A stretch of 40,286 nucleotides of DNA, from positions 1-40,286 of the IMG/VR virus record IMGVR_UViG_3300031111_000018. One strand, written 5' to 3'. This stretch comes from a virus. Of the stretch, positions 35,001-40,286 are shown piece after piece; position 1 is the stretch's first letter; every line of letters starts with the position of its first letter. The position numbers were made by a program, and so were the translations under genes. Below the pieces are notes generated by a model. That model was given only the letters and a program-made list of their open reading frames with translations. It ran no database searches and was not told where the DNA came from.

Positions 35001-35287
35001 GCTTCCAGGGACTTGCGCTCGGTCTCGGCCGCTGGCATGAGCCCGTGCCGGACCAGGGCGTCCATGAGCCGCCCGCGCCGACGCAGATAGCGGTCGCGCA
35101 TGCGGCGCATCTGGCGCTTGAGGCGGCGGTCGGCGGCCAGGGAGGCTTGGTTCTTGGGGTTGCGGCCGTCCTGGAAGATGCGCACGCCCATGCCCAGGAT
35201 GCCGCGGGGGCGATCCCGCGGGTCCAGGTCCAGCATGCACCAGCCGATGGAATTCGTGCCCAGGTCCAGGGCGAGTCTGTATGGCAT
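32060..35287 (-). CDS. cas9: CRISPR-associated endonuclease Cas9 (type II-C)
   Basis: The 1075-aa protein is close to N. meningitidis Cas9 in size. Order: RuvC-I LALDLGTNSIGW with D8; arginine-rich bridge helix about 48-78; REC lobe to about 490; RuvC-II IVLEVARDL with E505; HNH VEHILPF with H589 and N612; RuvC-III DHRHHAVDAALIG with H746 and D749; WED/PAM-interacting region about 840-1075. All catalytic residues are present, so it should cut both strands of crRNA-matched DNA. The ATG at 35287 (AAGGGGG upstream) is preferred over a TTG 42 nt earlier because RuvC-I begins at once. The 3' end overlaps the cas1 remnant. Its strand matches the SNase, OLD and repressor genes. Confidence 0.97.
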   Translation of the reverse strand: MPYRLALDLGTNSIGWCMLDLDPRDRPRGILGMGVRIFQDGRNPKNQASLAADRRLKRQMRRMRDRYLRRRGRLMDALVRHGLMPAAETERKSLEALNPYALRARGLDAPLTLHELGRALFHLNQRRGFRSNRKVDKDEESGKIKPAIQKLRGLMADSGTRTLGEFLNHRHGKGLTVRARLQGKGAKAGYDFYPERSLVEEEFDALWSAQAEHHAELTHEAREEIRDIVFFQLPLQPVNPGRCTFEPLEQRAPAALPVAQRFRILQELNHLRAQSPELEERPLTLAERDTLAGHLLKGRDLTFDQVRKKLRLPEGWTFSLEAANRDKIKGDGTAKVLGHKGRFGPRWHGFSPEDQERLADLLLDIEDESELLGLLTADWGLDPARAAKVADAPLPTGYSRLSRKALHAVTRELAAEVVPYAEAVVRAGYGSHSQFDTGEVFERLPFYGLVLQRHVTFGSGHPADRAEERYGRITNPTVHIALNQVRRVVNELVKAHGVPAQIVLEVARDLKNGPQARREIKKRQAENRKDNERREQQLKELGVPVTRDALLRMRLWEELAQDPATRRCPYTGEQISMRRLFSAEVEVEHILPFARTLDNSPANMTVSLRRANRYKENRTPFEAFGRSRDGYDWEGILERANAMPQNKRKRFAPDALERFMEKGDFLDRQLVDTQYISRVAREYLSCLYAPRRSAPVWATPGRLTSLLAARWLAHGQGAPPEPGRYRHLVLTPEGFVRKQRIDHRHHAVDAALIGVTDRGLLKRVADLRAREVDQGVERFLADLAEPWPGFRDQVLEAAEGVVVSHRPDHGIGGQLHDENPFGILDGNGSPGNAQKYAPISKLTKPDQLLKVKGRRLRAELLSAVTGRSVGQCIQDFNRWQDMQKKEAKAEINSIVGMADTDFTEQVAAFAARKGMRRVRLLETVALTPIRDKSRLAYKGVKTGSNAFYEIRLRPDGTWDGDIVSRLDAHRPGFRTRCEEQGYPLITRLFSNDMLELNENGERRIVYVVKLSEKQIALAEHREADVDRRKPDPKIYKGSPVALQKAGARPIYVDPIGRVLYPEVPCHAAPGGGDRR

Positions 35288-35297
35288 GGCAACCCCC

Positions 35298-35326
35298 TTG
35301 TCTTGCGTGCCGTTTTGGGCTACGGT
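35298..35326 (+). promoter_or_regulatory. Candidate tracrRNA promoter
   Basis: TTGTCT (35298-35303), a 17-bp spacer, and TACGGT (35321-35326) would start transcription near 35333, just before the anti-repeat. The boxes lie within the cas9 5' untranslated region on the opposite strand. Confidence 0.55.
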
Positions 35327-35332
35327 CAATGC

Positions 35333-35423
35333 ATCCTTTGTAGCAGAAGGAGAAATGGGGTCTTCAACAAGTCGTTAACAAGTTGAAGAACACCAGCAAG
35401 GCGGACCACGGTCCGCCTTTTGC
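35333..35423 (+). ncRNA. tracrRNA
   Basis: The anti-repeat at 35340-35362 begins GTAGCAGAAGG and ends AAATGGGGTC. It pairs with repeat positions 11-33, with only two internal mismatches in 23 positions. CAAC at 35365-35368 can pair with the GTTG that opens the repeat, leaving a 6/2-nt internal loop like the bulge of other tracrRNA:crRNA duplexes. The tail contains CTTCAAC/GTTGAAG (35362-35368 with 35382-35388) and ends in a terminator hairpin AAGGCGGAC/GTCCGCCTT (35398-35419) plus T-run. Length is about 90 nt; ends are estimates. Confidence 0.9.
35337..35345 (-). promoter_or_regulatory. Extended -10 element for cas9 within the anti-repeat
   Basis: Read on the minus strand, the anti-repeat contains TGCTACAAA, an extended -10 equivalent to the TGCTACGCT of the repeats. 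It is placed to start cas9 mRNA near 35330, about 42 nt before the ATG. The -35 region is poor (TTGAAG 19 bp upstream, or AAGACC at 16 bp). Confidence 0.55.
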
Positions 35424-35470
35424 TTTCCGGTCCTTCCGCTGCCTCGTCTCCTTCGTTACCGGGCAACGGC

Positions 35471-35947
35471 TCACTCACGGTGCCCTTCACGCGTTTCCGT
35501 TCCAAGCGACCAGAGTCCTTCCCCGTCAGTCCCGGCCTTGTTTCCGGCTTCCCTGATCTCGTCCACGTGGGCCACGTTGGGCGGGTAGGTGGCGGGCACG
35601 GCCAGCCCGGCCCGGACGAGCTCCAGGTTGAGCATGCGGCCGTCCACCCAGACATAGGCCAGGTTGCGGCCGTAGCGGTCCACCGGCTGGACATCCATCT
35701 CAAGGACCACGTCGCGCTCCAGCACGGCGCGGGACGTGAACGCCTTGGCCTCCTTGTAGCCCGGCTCCCCTCGCTCCGGGGTGTCCATGCCGATGAGGCG
35801 CACCGTGGACCGCAGGCCTCCGACCTCTACGGCGATGGTGTCGCCGTCCACCACGTAGACGCACCTGGCCTGGATGCGCTGGCCGGCCAGGGCGGGCAGG
35901 GCGGCCAGGACCACGGCCAGCAGGGCCAGGACGCGCAATTGGGTCAT
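35471..35947 (-). CDS. Exported thermonuclease (SNase family)
   Basis: The 158-aa protein starts with a signal-peptide-like stretch (residues 1-22, ending ALPALAG). The staphylococcal-nuclease fold follows, with YVVDGDTIAV, VRLIGMDTPERGEPGYKEAK and DRYGRNLAYVWVDG, the regions that carry the calcium ligands and the catalytic arginine and glutamate. It would degrade DNA or RNA outside the cytoplasm, probably in the periplasm. The start overlaps the upstream OB-fold gene by 4 nt. In a prophage moron position it could attack incoming phage DNA; that is inference. Confidence 0.85.
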   Translation of the reverse strand: MTQLRVLALLAVVLAALPALAGQRIQARCVYVVDGDTIAVEVGGLRSTVRLIGMDTPERGEPGYKEAKAFTSRAVLERDVVLEMDVQPVDRYGRNLAYVWVDGRMLNLELVRAGLAVPATYPPNVAHVDEIREAGNKAGTDGEGLWSLGTETREGHRE

Positions 35948-36351
35948 GGCAATTCGCACTCCTTGAGCCGGGGCATGCCCATGGACAGGCCCGCGCCCGT
36001 GCCCTGGACCGTGACGCTCTGGCCCTTGGCCAGGGCGGCGACCTGCCCCTCGCTCTTGCCGGGGAACTCGCATCGCACCGCGCCGCCCTGGCCGGTCAGG
36101 ATCAGGTAGGCCCCGCCGGCCAGGCCGCGGCCGATCTCGGCCACCATGCCGCTGACCATCACGGGCTGGTCGCGGTAGCGCTGGTCCGCGGCCACCTCGT
36201 TGCGCTGGTAGGCGTCGGCCAGGCCTCCCGGGCTGACGGCCATGACCCGGGCCGTGGTCCCGGCGTCCTTCCTGTCCGGGGCCGGGACAAGCAGGATCAC
36301 GCCCCACAACACGGCCGCGCACAGGGCCAGGATGGCGATGCCTCGTTTCAT
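35944..36351 (-). CDS. Membrane-anchored OB-fold (tRNA_anti-like) protein
   Basis: The 135-aa protein has an N-terminal hydrophobic anchor or signal (about residues 4-23). A small beta-barrel domain with PVMVSGMVAEIGRGLAGGAYLIL and SVTVQGTGAG strands follows, typical of OB-fold tRNA_anti-like domains. Its stop overlaps the SNase start (ATGA), so the two are made together and probably act together at the envelope. Binding partner unknown. Confidence 0.65.
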   Translation of the reverse strand: MKRGIAILALCAAVLWGVILLVPAPDRKDAGTTARVMAVSPGGLADAYQRNEVAADQRYRDQPVMVSGMVAEIGRGLAGGAYLILTGQGGAVRCEFPGKSEGQVAALAKGQSVTVQGTGAGLSMGMPRLKECELP

Positions 36352-36366
36352 GCGGGGCCTCCGTCG

Positions 36367-38079
36367 TCAGCTTGCTGCCCAGTCCAAAAAAGTCTTCACC
36401 GTGGTTTGGTCGGCAACGGCCGCCATGCCCGCAGCATCTAACTGGGCCTTGAACGCAGAATGGTTGCGCGGTTTCTTTCCGTCCAGACCGAGATGGTCCT
36501 CGATTGTTCCGCCCGGCCAAATCCAAATCCCGTCCGCCTTCAGGCTGTCGTGCAAGGCCTTGATGTTCTTTTCGACCATCGGGTCTTGGCACATGGCCTT
36601 GCATCCGTTTGCATTGCTGTTTTTATTCAAGCGGGCGAGGACCGCCTCGCAGGCTTGACGGTCCGGGTTGTCGGGGGAGCAAAAGCTTTCACCATTGAAA
36701 GCGGCGTCCAGGTCAACCAGAATCTTGGCCTCAATGCCCATGGCTCGAAGGATGGCCCGGGTCTTTGGTATGCTGTCCTTGCCCTCAACGATCACCAGGG
36801 CGAGGCGGTCGCCGCCCATGCCCCGGCCGTGGTGCAGTCGGTAAAGGGGAGGAAGAAGACGTTTTTCAGTCGGCCCCTCCGCGATCAGGGCACGCTCGCA
36901 GAACAGAATCTTACTGGCGTGATCCAGGGAGAAGAGAATCTCGGTCTGGGTCGGTCCATCCTTGCAGGCCTGCGCATAGTAGGCCTTCTCAAAGGACGTC
37001 CTGCACTTGGTCCCGCCGTCGTCGCCTTTGAAGACGACATGGGTGTTGGGGACGTCCTCGGCCTCCACGAACATGGGGGAGTGGGTGGAGAAAACCACTT
37101 GATAGTTCGCTTTGGACAGGCGCTTGAGGGACTCTCTGGCCTGCTCGATGGCCTGGGGGTGGAGGTAGAGCTCCGGCTCGTCCACCAGGAGCAGCGTGCA
37201 TGTCGAGGAGCCGCCGCCGTCGCGGTTCCGTTCGGCAAGGCACTGCACCAGGGACATCTGCACCGAGCGGAGCGCGCCGTGCCCGAGGGAATCAATGCCG
37301 CGCCAGCCGGGAAGGGCCTGGTCCTCGACCTGGATAGTGCCGCTCTTGAACATGACCTCCAGGGATGGTGCCGGGATGTGGGTGCGCAGCTTCAGGTCGG
37401 GGAAGTAGCCCTGGAGGATGCGGGTGGCGGCCTCGTCGATGTCCGTTAACTCCTGGGGCCTGGCCGCGCCGTCTGCGGATAAGATGTCCTTGAGTTCGTC
37501 CACGGCCTTTTTGAGTTCGGTTTCCCGTGCCGCCTGCACCGCACCCTGGATGGCGCCGAGCAGCTTGCCGATGGTTGTCCCGGCTTTGAACTTTCCGGAA
37601 TCCTCGACCGCGTCGACCATGGCCTCGATGTGGATAGGCTCCGGGAACAGGGCTTTCATGGCTGCGGGGATGCCAGCGGGATTTTTCCAGGAGTCGGCAT
37701 CGGTGGGGTCGCTGCCTGGGGTAAGGAGGGATACCGTTATTTGACTAGCTGGGGTCGTCGTGAGCTCTTGCTTTTGGCGAATCCAAAGCGTGCCGTTGTC
37801 AACATAGTCCTCGATCTTTTTCCGATTCTTGGCTTCCAGTTTATCGAGGATGTCCTCGGTGATGCCCTCGATGCGGCCCGTGGCCACCACCGGGCTGTTC
37901 GTGTCGAAGAAGTCCTTCTCGCCGAGGCCGCTCTTGTTCAGCAGCCAAATCAGGCCACGGATGACGTTGGACTTGCCTACGTTGTTGTGCCCGACCAGGG
38001 GCGTGTAGCGCCAGAGGTCGAATTCGATGTCTTTGCAGGAGCGGAAGTTTTGGAGTCGGAGCCAGGAGATGTGGTGCAT
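36367..38079 (-). CDS. OLD-family ATP-dependent nuclease (ABC ATPase plus TOPRIM)
   Basis: The 570-aa protein has Walker A GHNNVGKSN at 30-38, an ABC signature-like LGHGALRS at 265-272, Walker B LLLVDEPE at 296-303 and an H-loop STHSP with H333. A C-terminal TOPRIM domain has LIAEGPTE at 398-405 and DLD at 456-458. This is the architecture of P2 OLD and related anti-phage nucleases. No UvrD-like helicase is adjacent, so it is a single-gene OLD and not Gabija. AAGGAG precedes the ATG. It likely excludes other phages from the lysogen. Confidence 0.88.
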   Translation of the reverse strand: MHHISWLRLQNFRSCKDIEFDLWRYTPLVGHNNVGKSNVIRGLIWLLNKSGLGEKDFFDTNSPVVATGRIEGITEDILDKLEAKNRKKIEDYVDNGTLWIRQKQELTTTPASQITVSLLTPGSDPTDADSWKNPAGIPAAMKALFPEPIHIEAMVDAVEDSGKFKAGTTIGKLLGAIQGAVQAARETELKKAVDELKDILSADGAARPQELTDIDEAATRILQGYFPDLKLRTHIPAPSLEVMFKSGTIQVEDQALPGWRGIDSLGHGALRSVQMSLVQCLAERNRDGGGSSTCTLLLVDEPELYLHPQAIEQARESLKRLSKANYQVVFSTHSPMFVEAEDVPNTHVVFKGDDGGTKCRTSFEKAYYAQACKDGPTQTEILFSLDHASKILFCERALIAEGPTEKRLLPPLYRLHHGRGMGGDRLALVIVEGKDSIPKTRAILRAMGIEAKILVDLDAAFNGESFCSPDNPDRQACEAVLARLNKNSNANGCKAMCQDPMVEKNIKALHDSLKADGIWIWPGGTIEDHLGLDGKKPRNHSAFKAQLDAAGMAAVADQTTVKTFLDWAAS

Positions 38080-38105
38080 GAAGTCTCCTTGTCTGGTCGT
38101 CTGGT

Positions 38106-38119
38106 ATAGCCTAGGCTAT
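38106..38119. promoter_or_regulatory. Perfect 14-bp palindrome at the OLD promoter
   Basis: ATAGCCTAGGCTAT lies 27 bp before the OLD start. It overlaps a possible minus-strand -10 (TATACC on the minus strand), with an AT-rich tract 10-25 bp further upstream. It is a plausible operator for the OLD/OB/SNase genes. Confidence 0.55.
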
Positions 38120-38210
38120 TCGTCAGCGTAAAAAATTTTTGTGATTCCGTTGGTTTGGATGACCGCCAGGGGGTGTCTCCCCGGGCGGAATCCCATGCCG
38201 CCACCGGGGA

Positions 38211-38699
38211 TCACTCTGAGCCCCCGGCGGCCGTGTCCGGGGGGGTGTCGTCGGGGTCGCCGTAGGGGGCCCGTTCTTCCTGCACGGCTTCGTAGGGCAT
38301 CGCGGGCTCGGCCAGGGGCGAGCCGTAGCGGGCCGGGCCGCGCACCAGGTCCACCAGGGCGCGGCGGATGGTGGGCTCGTCGGCCCCGTTGTCCTTGAGC
38401 AGCTTGACCAGCGTCTCCATGCGCTGGGCCACGGGATCGACCAGGCCTTGCCCCGGCGCGGCCTCGGCCGCTGTCGCCGCTTCCTCCAGAAACATCGGTC
38501 CCATGCCCGTCAGCAGCCAGTTGGCGTTGACCCCGAAATTCAGCACCCAGGCCCCGACCACGTCGGCCGACGGCTGGCTCGTTCCCTTGAGGTAGCCCGT
38601 GATGGTGGACGGCCTGAGCTCGCCCGCCGCCGCCAGGGCCTTTTTTTCAAGCCCCGCTGTTTCGATAAATTCGCGTAGTCGTTTCGAGAAATCGGTCAT
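38211..38699 (-). CDS. CI-type prophage repressor without peptidase domain
   Basis: The 162-aa protein has an XRE-like helix-turn-helix around residues 17-45 (KKALAAAGELRPSTITGYLKG). It is followed by the VNANWLLTGMGPMF signature common in phage repressors. The C-terminal half is acidic and proline-rich, with no S24/LexA-type serine-lysine peptidase. The ATG at 38699 is selected because a promoter (TTGAAA, 17 bp, TATATC) would start mRNA only about 8 nt before it, as in lambda cI from PRM. Upstream in-frame starts at 38756 and 38858 are less likely. Confidence 0.8.
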   Translation of the reverse strand: MTDFSKRLREFIETAGLEKKALAAAGELRPSTITGYLKGTSQPSADVVGAWVLNFGVNANWLLTGMGPMFLEEAATAAEAAPGQGLVDPVAQRMETLVKLLKDNGADEPTIRRALVDLVRGPARYGSPLAEPAMPYEAVQEERAPYGDPDDTPPDTAAGGSE

Positions 38700-38711
38700 T
38701 TCGGGCCTGGC

Positions 38712-38740
38712 GATATAGTTTTCTTGCACTTTGGTTTCAA
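38712..38740 (-). promoter_or_regulatory. Repressor maintenance promoter (PRM-like)
   Basis: On the minus strand TTGAAA (38735-38740), a 17-bp spacer, then TATATC (38712-38717). The predicted start point is only a few bases from the repressor ATG, giving an almost leaderless mRNA. Confidence 0.65.
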
Positions 38741-38744
38741 CTTT

Positions 38745-38776
38745 ACTTGACTTCATTTCAAGTTTTATCGTAAACG
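38745..38776 (+). promoter_or_regulatory. Operator dyad and rightward early promoter (PR-like)
   Basis: ACTTGA (38745-38750) and TCAAGT (38758-38763) form a dyad with a 7-bp centre. TTGACT (38747-38752), inside the dyad, is a -35 box followed after 18 bp by TAAACG (38771-38776). Repressor binding would block rightward transcription and lie just upstream of the divergent repressor promoter. Confidence 0.6.
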
Positions 38777-38817
38777 TGGCTCCGTAATCTCGAAAACTCG
38801 AAACGGAGCAAGGCCTC

Positions 38818-39069
38818 ATGCCCAATGAAGGTTTAAAGCTAAACCTGCGTCCCCCCACCCGTCAAGACAGGCTGGCAGCGTTCTTTGCCCTCTACGGCAT
38901 CGAGAGGGGCGAGGTGGCCGCGGCCTTGGGCGTCTCTCCCCAGATGCTGTCCAAGATCTGCAAGAGCGATCGCGCCCCCGCCCGCCACCTTAAGGCCATG
39001 CAGCAGATGGGCTTCCCCGCGCATCTGCTGCCCGAGCCCAATTCCGGCAACGGGCGGGCGGCGGCCTAG
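38818..39069 (+). CDS. Cro-like small HTH protein
   Basis: The 83-aa protein is transcribed divergently from the repressor. It has a helix-turn-helix at about residues 30-50 (GEVAAALGVSPQMLSKICKS). GGAG and AAGG lie before the ATG. In this place it should compete with the repressor for the operators and commit the phage to lytic growth. Confidence 0.75.
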   Translation: MPNEGLKLNLRPPTRQDRLAAFFALYGIERGEVAAALGVSPQMLSKICKSDRAPARHLKAMQQMGFPAHLLPEPNSGNGRAAA

Positions 39070-39144
39070 AAAACTTTTAAGCATGACGCCTTTCTGCCCA
39101 CATGGGACCGGGCAGGCAAGGTGAACTTCAGGAGGGGACTCACC

Positions 39145-39705
39145 ATGGCCAAGGGCTTTTTCGATGGCCTGGAACAACTGCTTGGCGGACGTTGCCTGCC
39201 GTCGTGCTGCCTGGAGGACCTGGGGCGGCTCAATTTCCAGGCCGCCCTGGAACTGGCCAAGAGTCATGCCGTCGGCGACCACGAGGACTGGGCCGACGCC
39301 CTGAACATGGACGTGTCCACGATCCACCGGGCCATGGCCGCCAACCCGTCCGACCGCCGCTACTTCGTGACCTTCTCCAAGGTGCCGTCCCTGTCCGTGG
39401 CCATGGGCACTCCCTTGCTGCTGCTGTGGGCCTTGGCCCGTTATTTCCACCTGGCCGGGGCCAGCGACCTGGACCTGCCCGAGGCCGTGAATCCGGCCCG
39501 GGCCATGCGCTACCTGGCCAACGTGATCAAGGAGGCGGGCGAAGCCGTGGATGCCGTGGCCGACGGGGCCGCGGACGGAAGTTTCGACCTGGACGAGGTG
39601 CAAAAGGCCGAGAAGGAGGTCCTTGACCTGCTCATGCCCGTCTTCGCTCTGCTGACCGGCCTGGGCGCCGTGCGCGCCCGCCTGGAAACGGAACTGCAGC
39701 GGTGA
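39145..39705 (+). CDS. Phage early regulatory protein (CII-position)
   Basis: The 186-aa protein is second in the rightward early operon. Residues 45-75 (HEDWADALNMDVSTIHRAMAAN) look like a helix-turn-helix. A long acidic helix follows (about 130-175). The ATG at 39145 is chosen for AGGAGGGG upstream; an in-frame GTG at 39121 is less likely. Similar proteins in phages of this type are annotated as regulatory, without known target. Confidence 0.6.
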   Translation: MAKGFFDGLEQLLGGRCLPSCCLEDLGRLNFQAALELAKSHAVGDHEDWADALNMDVSTIHRAMAANPSDRRYFVTFSKVPSLSVAMGTPLLLLWALARYFHLAGASDLDLPEAVNPARAMRYLANVIKEAGEAVDAVADGAADGSFDLDEVQKAEKEVLDLLMPVFALLTGLGAVRARLETELQR

Positions 39706-39832
39706 GCGGGCCCGTATGCGGAGGGGCCGGGGGACTCCACACCGTAACCCCGTCGGTCTGCGCGGATCGGCAGAGACACCTCCATGCCCCGGTCCCTCCC
39801 CATACGGATCACCTCAACCCAAGGAGGCCGCC
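39706..39832. other. Short noncoding gap in the early operon
   Basis: 127 bp without a credible gene. It ends with AAGGAGG, the ribosome binding site of the next gene. No clear promoter is seen. Confidence 0.5.
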
Positions 39833-40078
39833 ATGGCCACGGAAGACGGCAAGGTCCTGACCAGGGTGATGTTCGGCAACTGTTTCCTGTTCATGCTCGT
39901 GAACTGCCTCAAGGGGGCCCGGCCCGTGGTCCTGCGGGCGCGGCCCGGCTCGGCCTGGCCCCTGTCCTTCGGCTGGCGCAGGCGCAACCGCACCTTCTCC
40001 TTCCGGCGCGAGGACGGGGCCGCCGGGCGGCTGCTGTTCCGCGGGCGCGTGGTGCGCGTGATGCGGGTGGCCGGATGA
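39833..40078 (+). CDS. Small basic phage protein
   Basis: This 81-aa arginine-rich protein has no recognised family. It has strands such as PVVLRARPGSAWPLSFGW and RLLFRGRVVRVMRV, suggesting a small beta fold that may bind nucleic acid. AAGGAGG precedes the ATG. The stop overlaps the next start (ATGA), so it belongs to the early operon. Confidence 0.6.
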   Translation: MATEDGKVLTRVMFGNCFLFMLVNCLKGARPVVLRARPGSAWPLSFGWRRRNRTFSFRREDGAAGRLLFRGRVVRVMRVAG

Positions 40079-40286
40079 AGGAAGCCCCGGTGACCAAGGA
40101 GCAGCGCCACAAGGCCCAGGTGGACGCCACGCGGTTCAACCGCGTCCACCAGCCCGGCGACCCCTGCGAGGTCACCGTGAGCAGCGGCCACGTGCGCCGG
40201 ACCACGTTGAAGAGCCGAGCCACGGTCTTCTCGGGCAGGGTCGCCCGCGCCTACGTGGACACCCTGCCGTATTCCCTGCCCCTGAC
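40075..40286 (+). CDS. Early phage protein, truncated by the window end
   Basis: The frame opens at an ATG that overlaps the preceding stop and remains open for 70 codons to the window edge. The visible part, starting MKEAPVTKEQRHKAQVDATR, has a short helical N-terminus followed by strands with CEVTVSSGHVRRTTLKS. No family recognised. The gene continues beyond the window. Confidence 0.65.
   Translation, partial: MKEAPVTKEQRHKAQVDATRFNRVHQPGDPCEVTVSSGHVRRTTLKSRATVFSGRVARAYVDTLPYSLPL

Noticed and set aside
33050-35386. A 778-codon plus-strand frame opposite cas9
   Set aside because: Shadow of the GC-rich cas9 gene; low-complexity Gly/Val/His/Gln content and no recognisable domain.
36352-36604. 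Upstream extension of the SNase frame
   Set aside because: It overlaps the OB-fold and OLD genes. The signal peptide begins at the ATG at 35947, which overlaps the previous stop.
36367-38079. Gabija (GajA) interpretation of the OLD-like gene
   Set aside because: Gabija needs an adjacent UvrD-like helicase (GajB). The neighbours are a small OB-fold gene and a repressor.
38140-38210. GC-rich dyad CCCCGGGCGG/CCGCCACCGGGG as repressor terminator
   Set aside because: Imperfect pairing and no T-run on either strand; not supported as an intrinsic terminator.

Overview
The window is almost entirely one tailed-phage (lambda/HK97-like siphovirus) prophage of a high-GC Gram-negative bacterium, with an intact tRNA-Thr(CGT) at its left edge that is the probable integration site. 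The host is probably a Desulfovibrionaceae-type bacterium. That is a guess from GC content and gene style, because no host protein-coding gene is present. The right end of the prophage (integrase, attR) lies outside the window.

Layout. 1-459: tRNA-Thr, a strong terminator, a tandem 11-mer and noncoding DNA. 460-5944: replication and DNA-modification genes (SF3 helicase, iteron-like intergenic region, CHC2/TOPRIM primase, ParB-fold protein, probable antirestriction DNA-modification protein). 5945-7727: a strong sigma70-type promoter followed by small accessory genes. 7724-10610: terminase subunits and a small HTH gene. Near 10.7 kb the base composition steps up sharply, marking a mosaic joint. 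10762-16115: head genes (gpW, portal, S49 protease with nested scaffold, decoration protein, major capsid). 16218-17563: lysis cassette placed inside the structural operon. 17560-30714: head-tail joining and tail genes, with a lambda-type -1 frameshift (G GGA AAC), a tape measure, gpM/L/K/J equivalents, a fibre protein and a small tail-assembly protein.

30763-35423 is the outstanding feature: a compact type II-C CRISPR-Cas9 system carried in the prophage moron region. It has 17 identical 36-bp repeats with 16 spacers of exactly 30 bp, a 1075-aa Cas9 with all RuvC and HNH catalytic residues, and a tracrRNA whose anti-repeat matches the array. There is no intact cas1 or cas2. A 36-codon cas1-like 5' fragment, with its own Shine-Dalgarno, overlaps the cas9 stop codon, so the adaptation genes appear to have been deleted. 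Each repeat carries its own promoter-like sequence (TTGACC, 16 bp, TACGCT with an extended -10). The anti-repeat, read on the other strand, carries an extended -10 placed to drive cas9.

35471-38079 adds further likely exclusion functions on the same strand as cas9: an exported SNase-type nuclease, a membrane-anchored OB-fold protein and an OLD-family ATPase/TOPRIM nuclease. 38211-40286 is the immunity region: a short repressor without a peptidase domain, divergent promoters around a dyad operator, a Cro-like protein and early genes running off the end. The working picture is a prophage that defends its lysogen in layers (periplasmic nuclease, spacer-directed Cas9, OLD nuclease) while protecting its own DNA during lytic growth with a ParB/modification pair.
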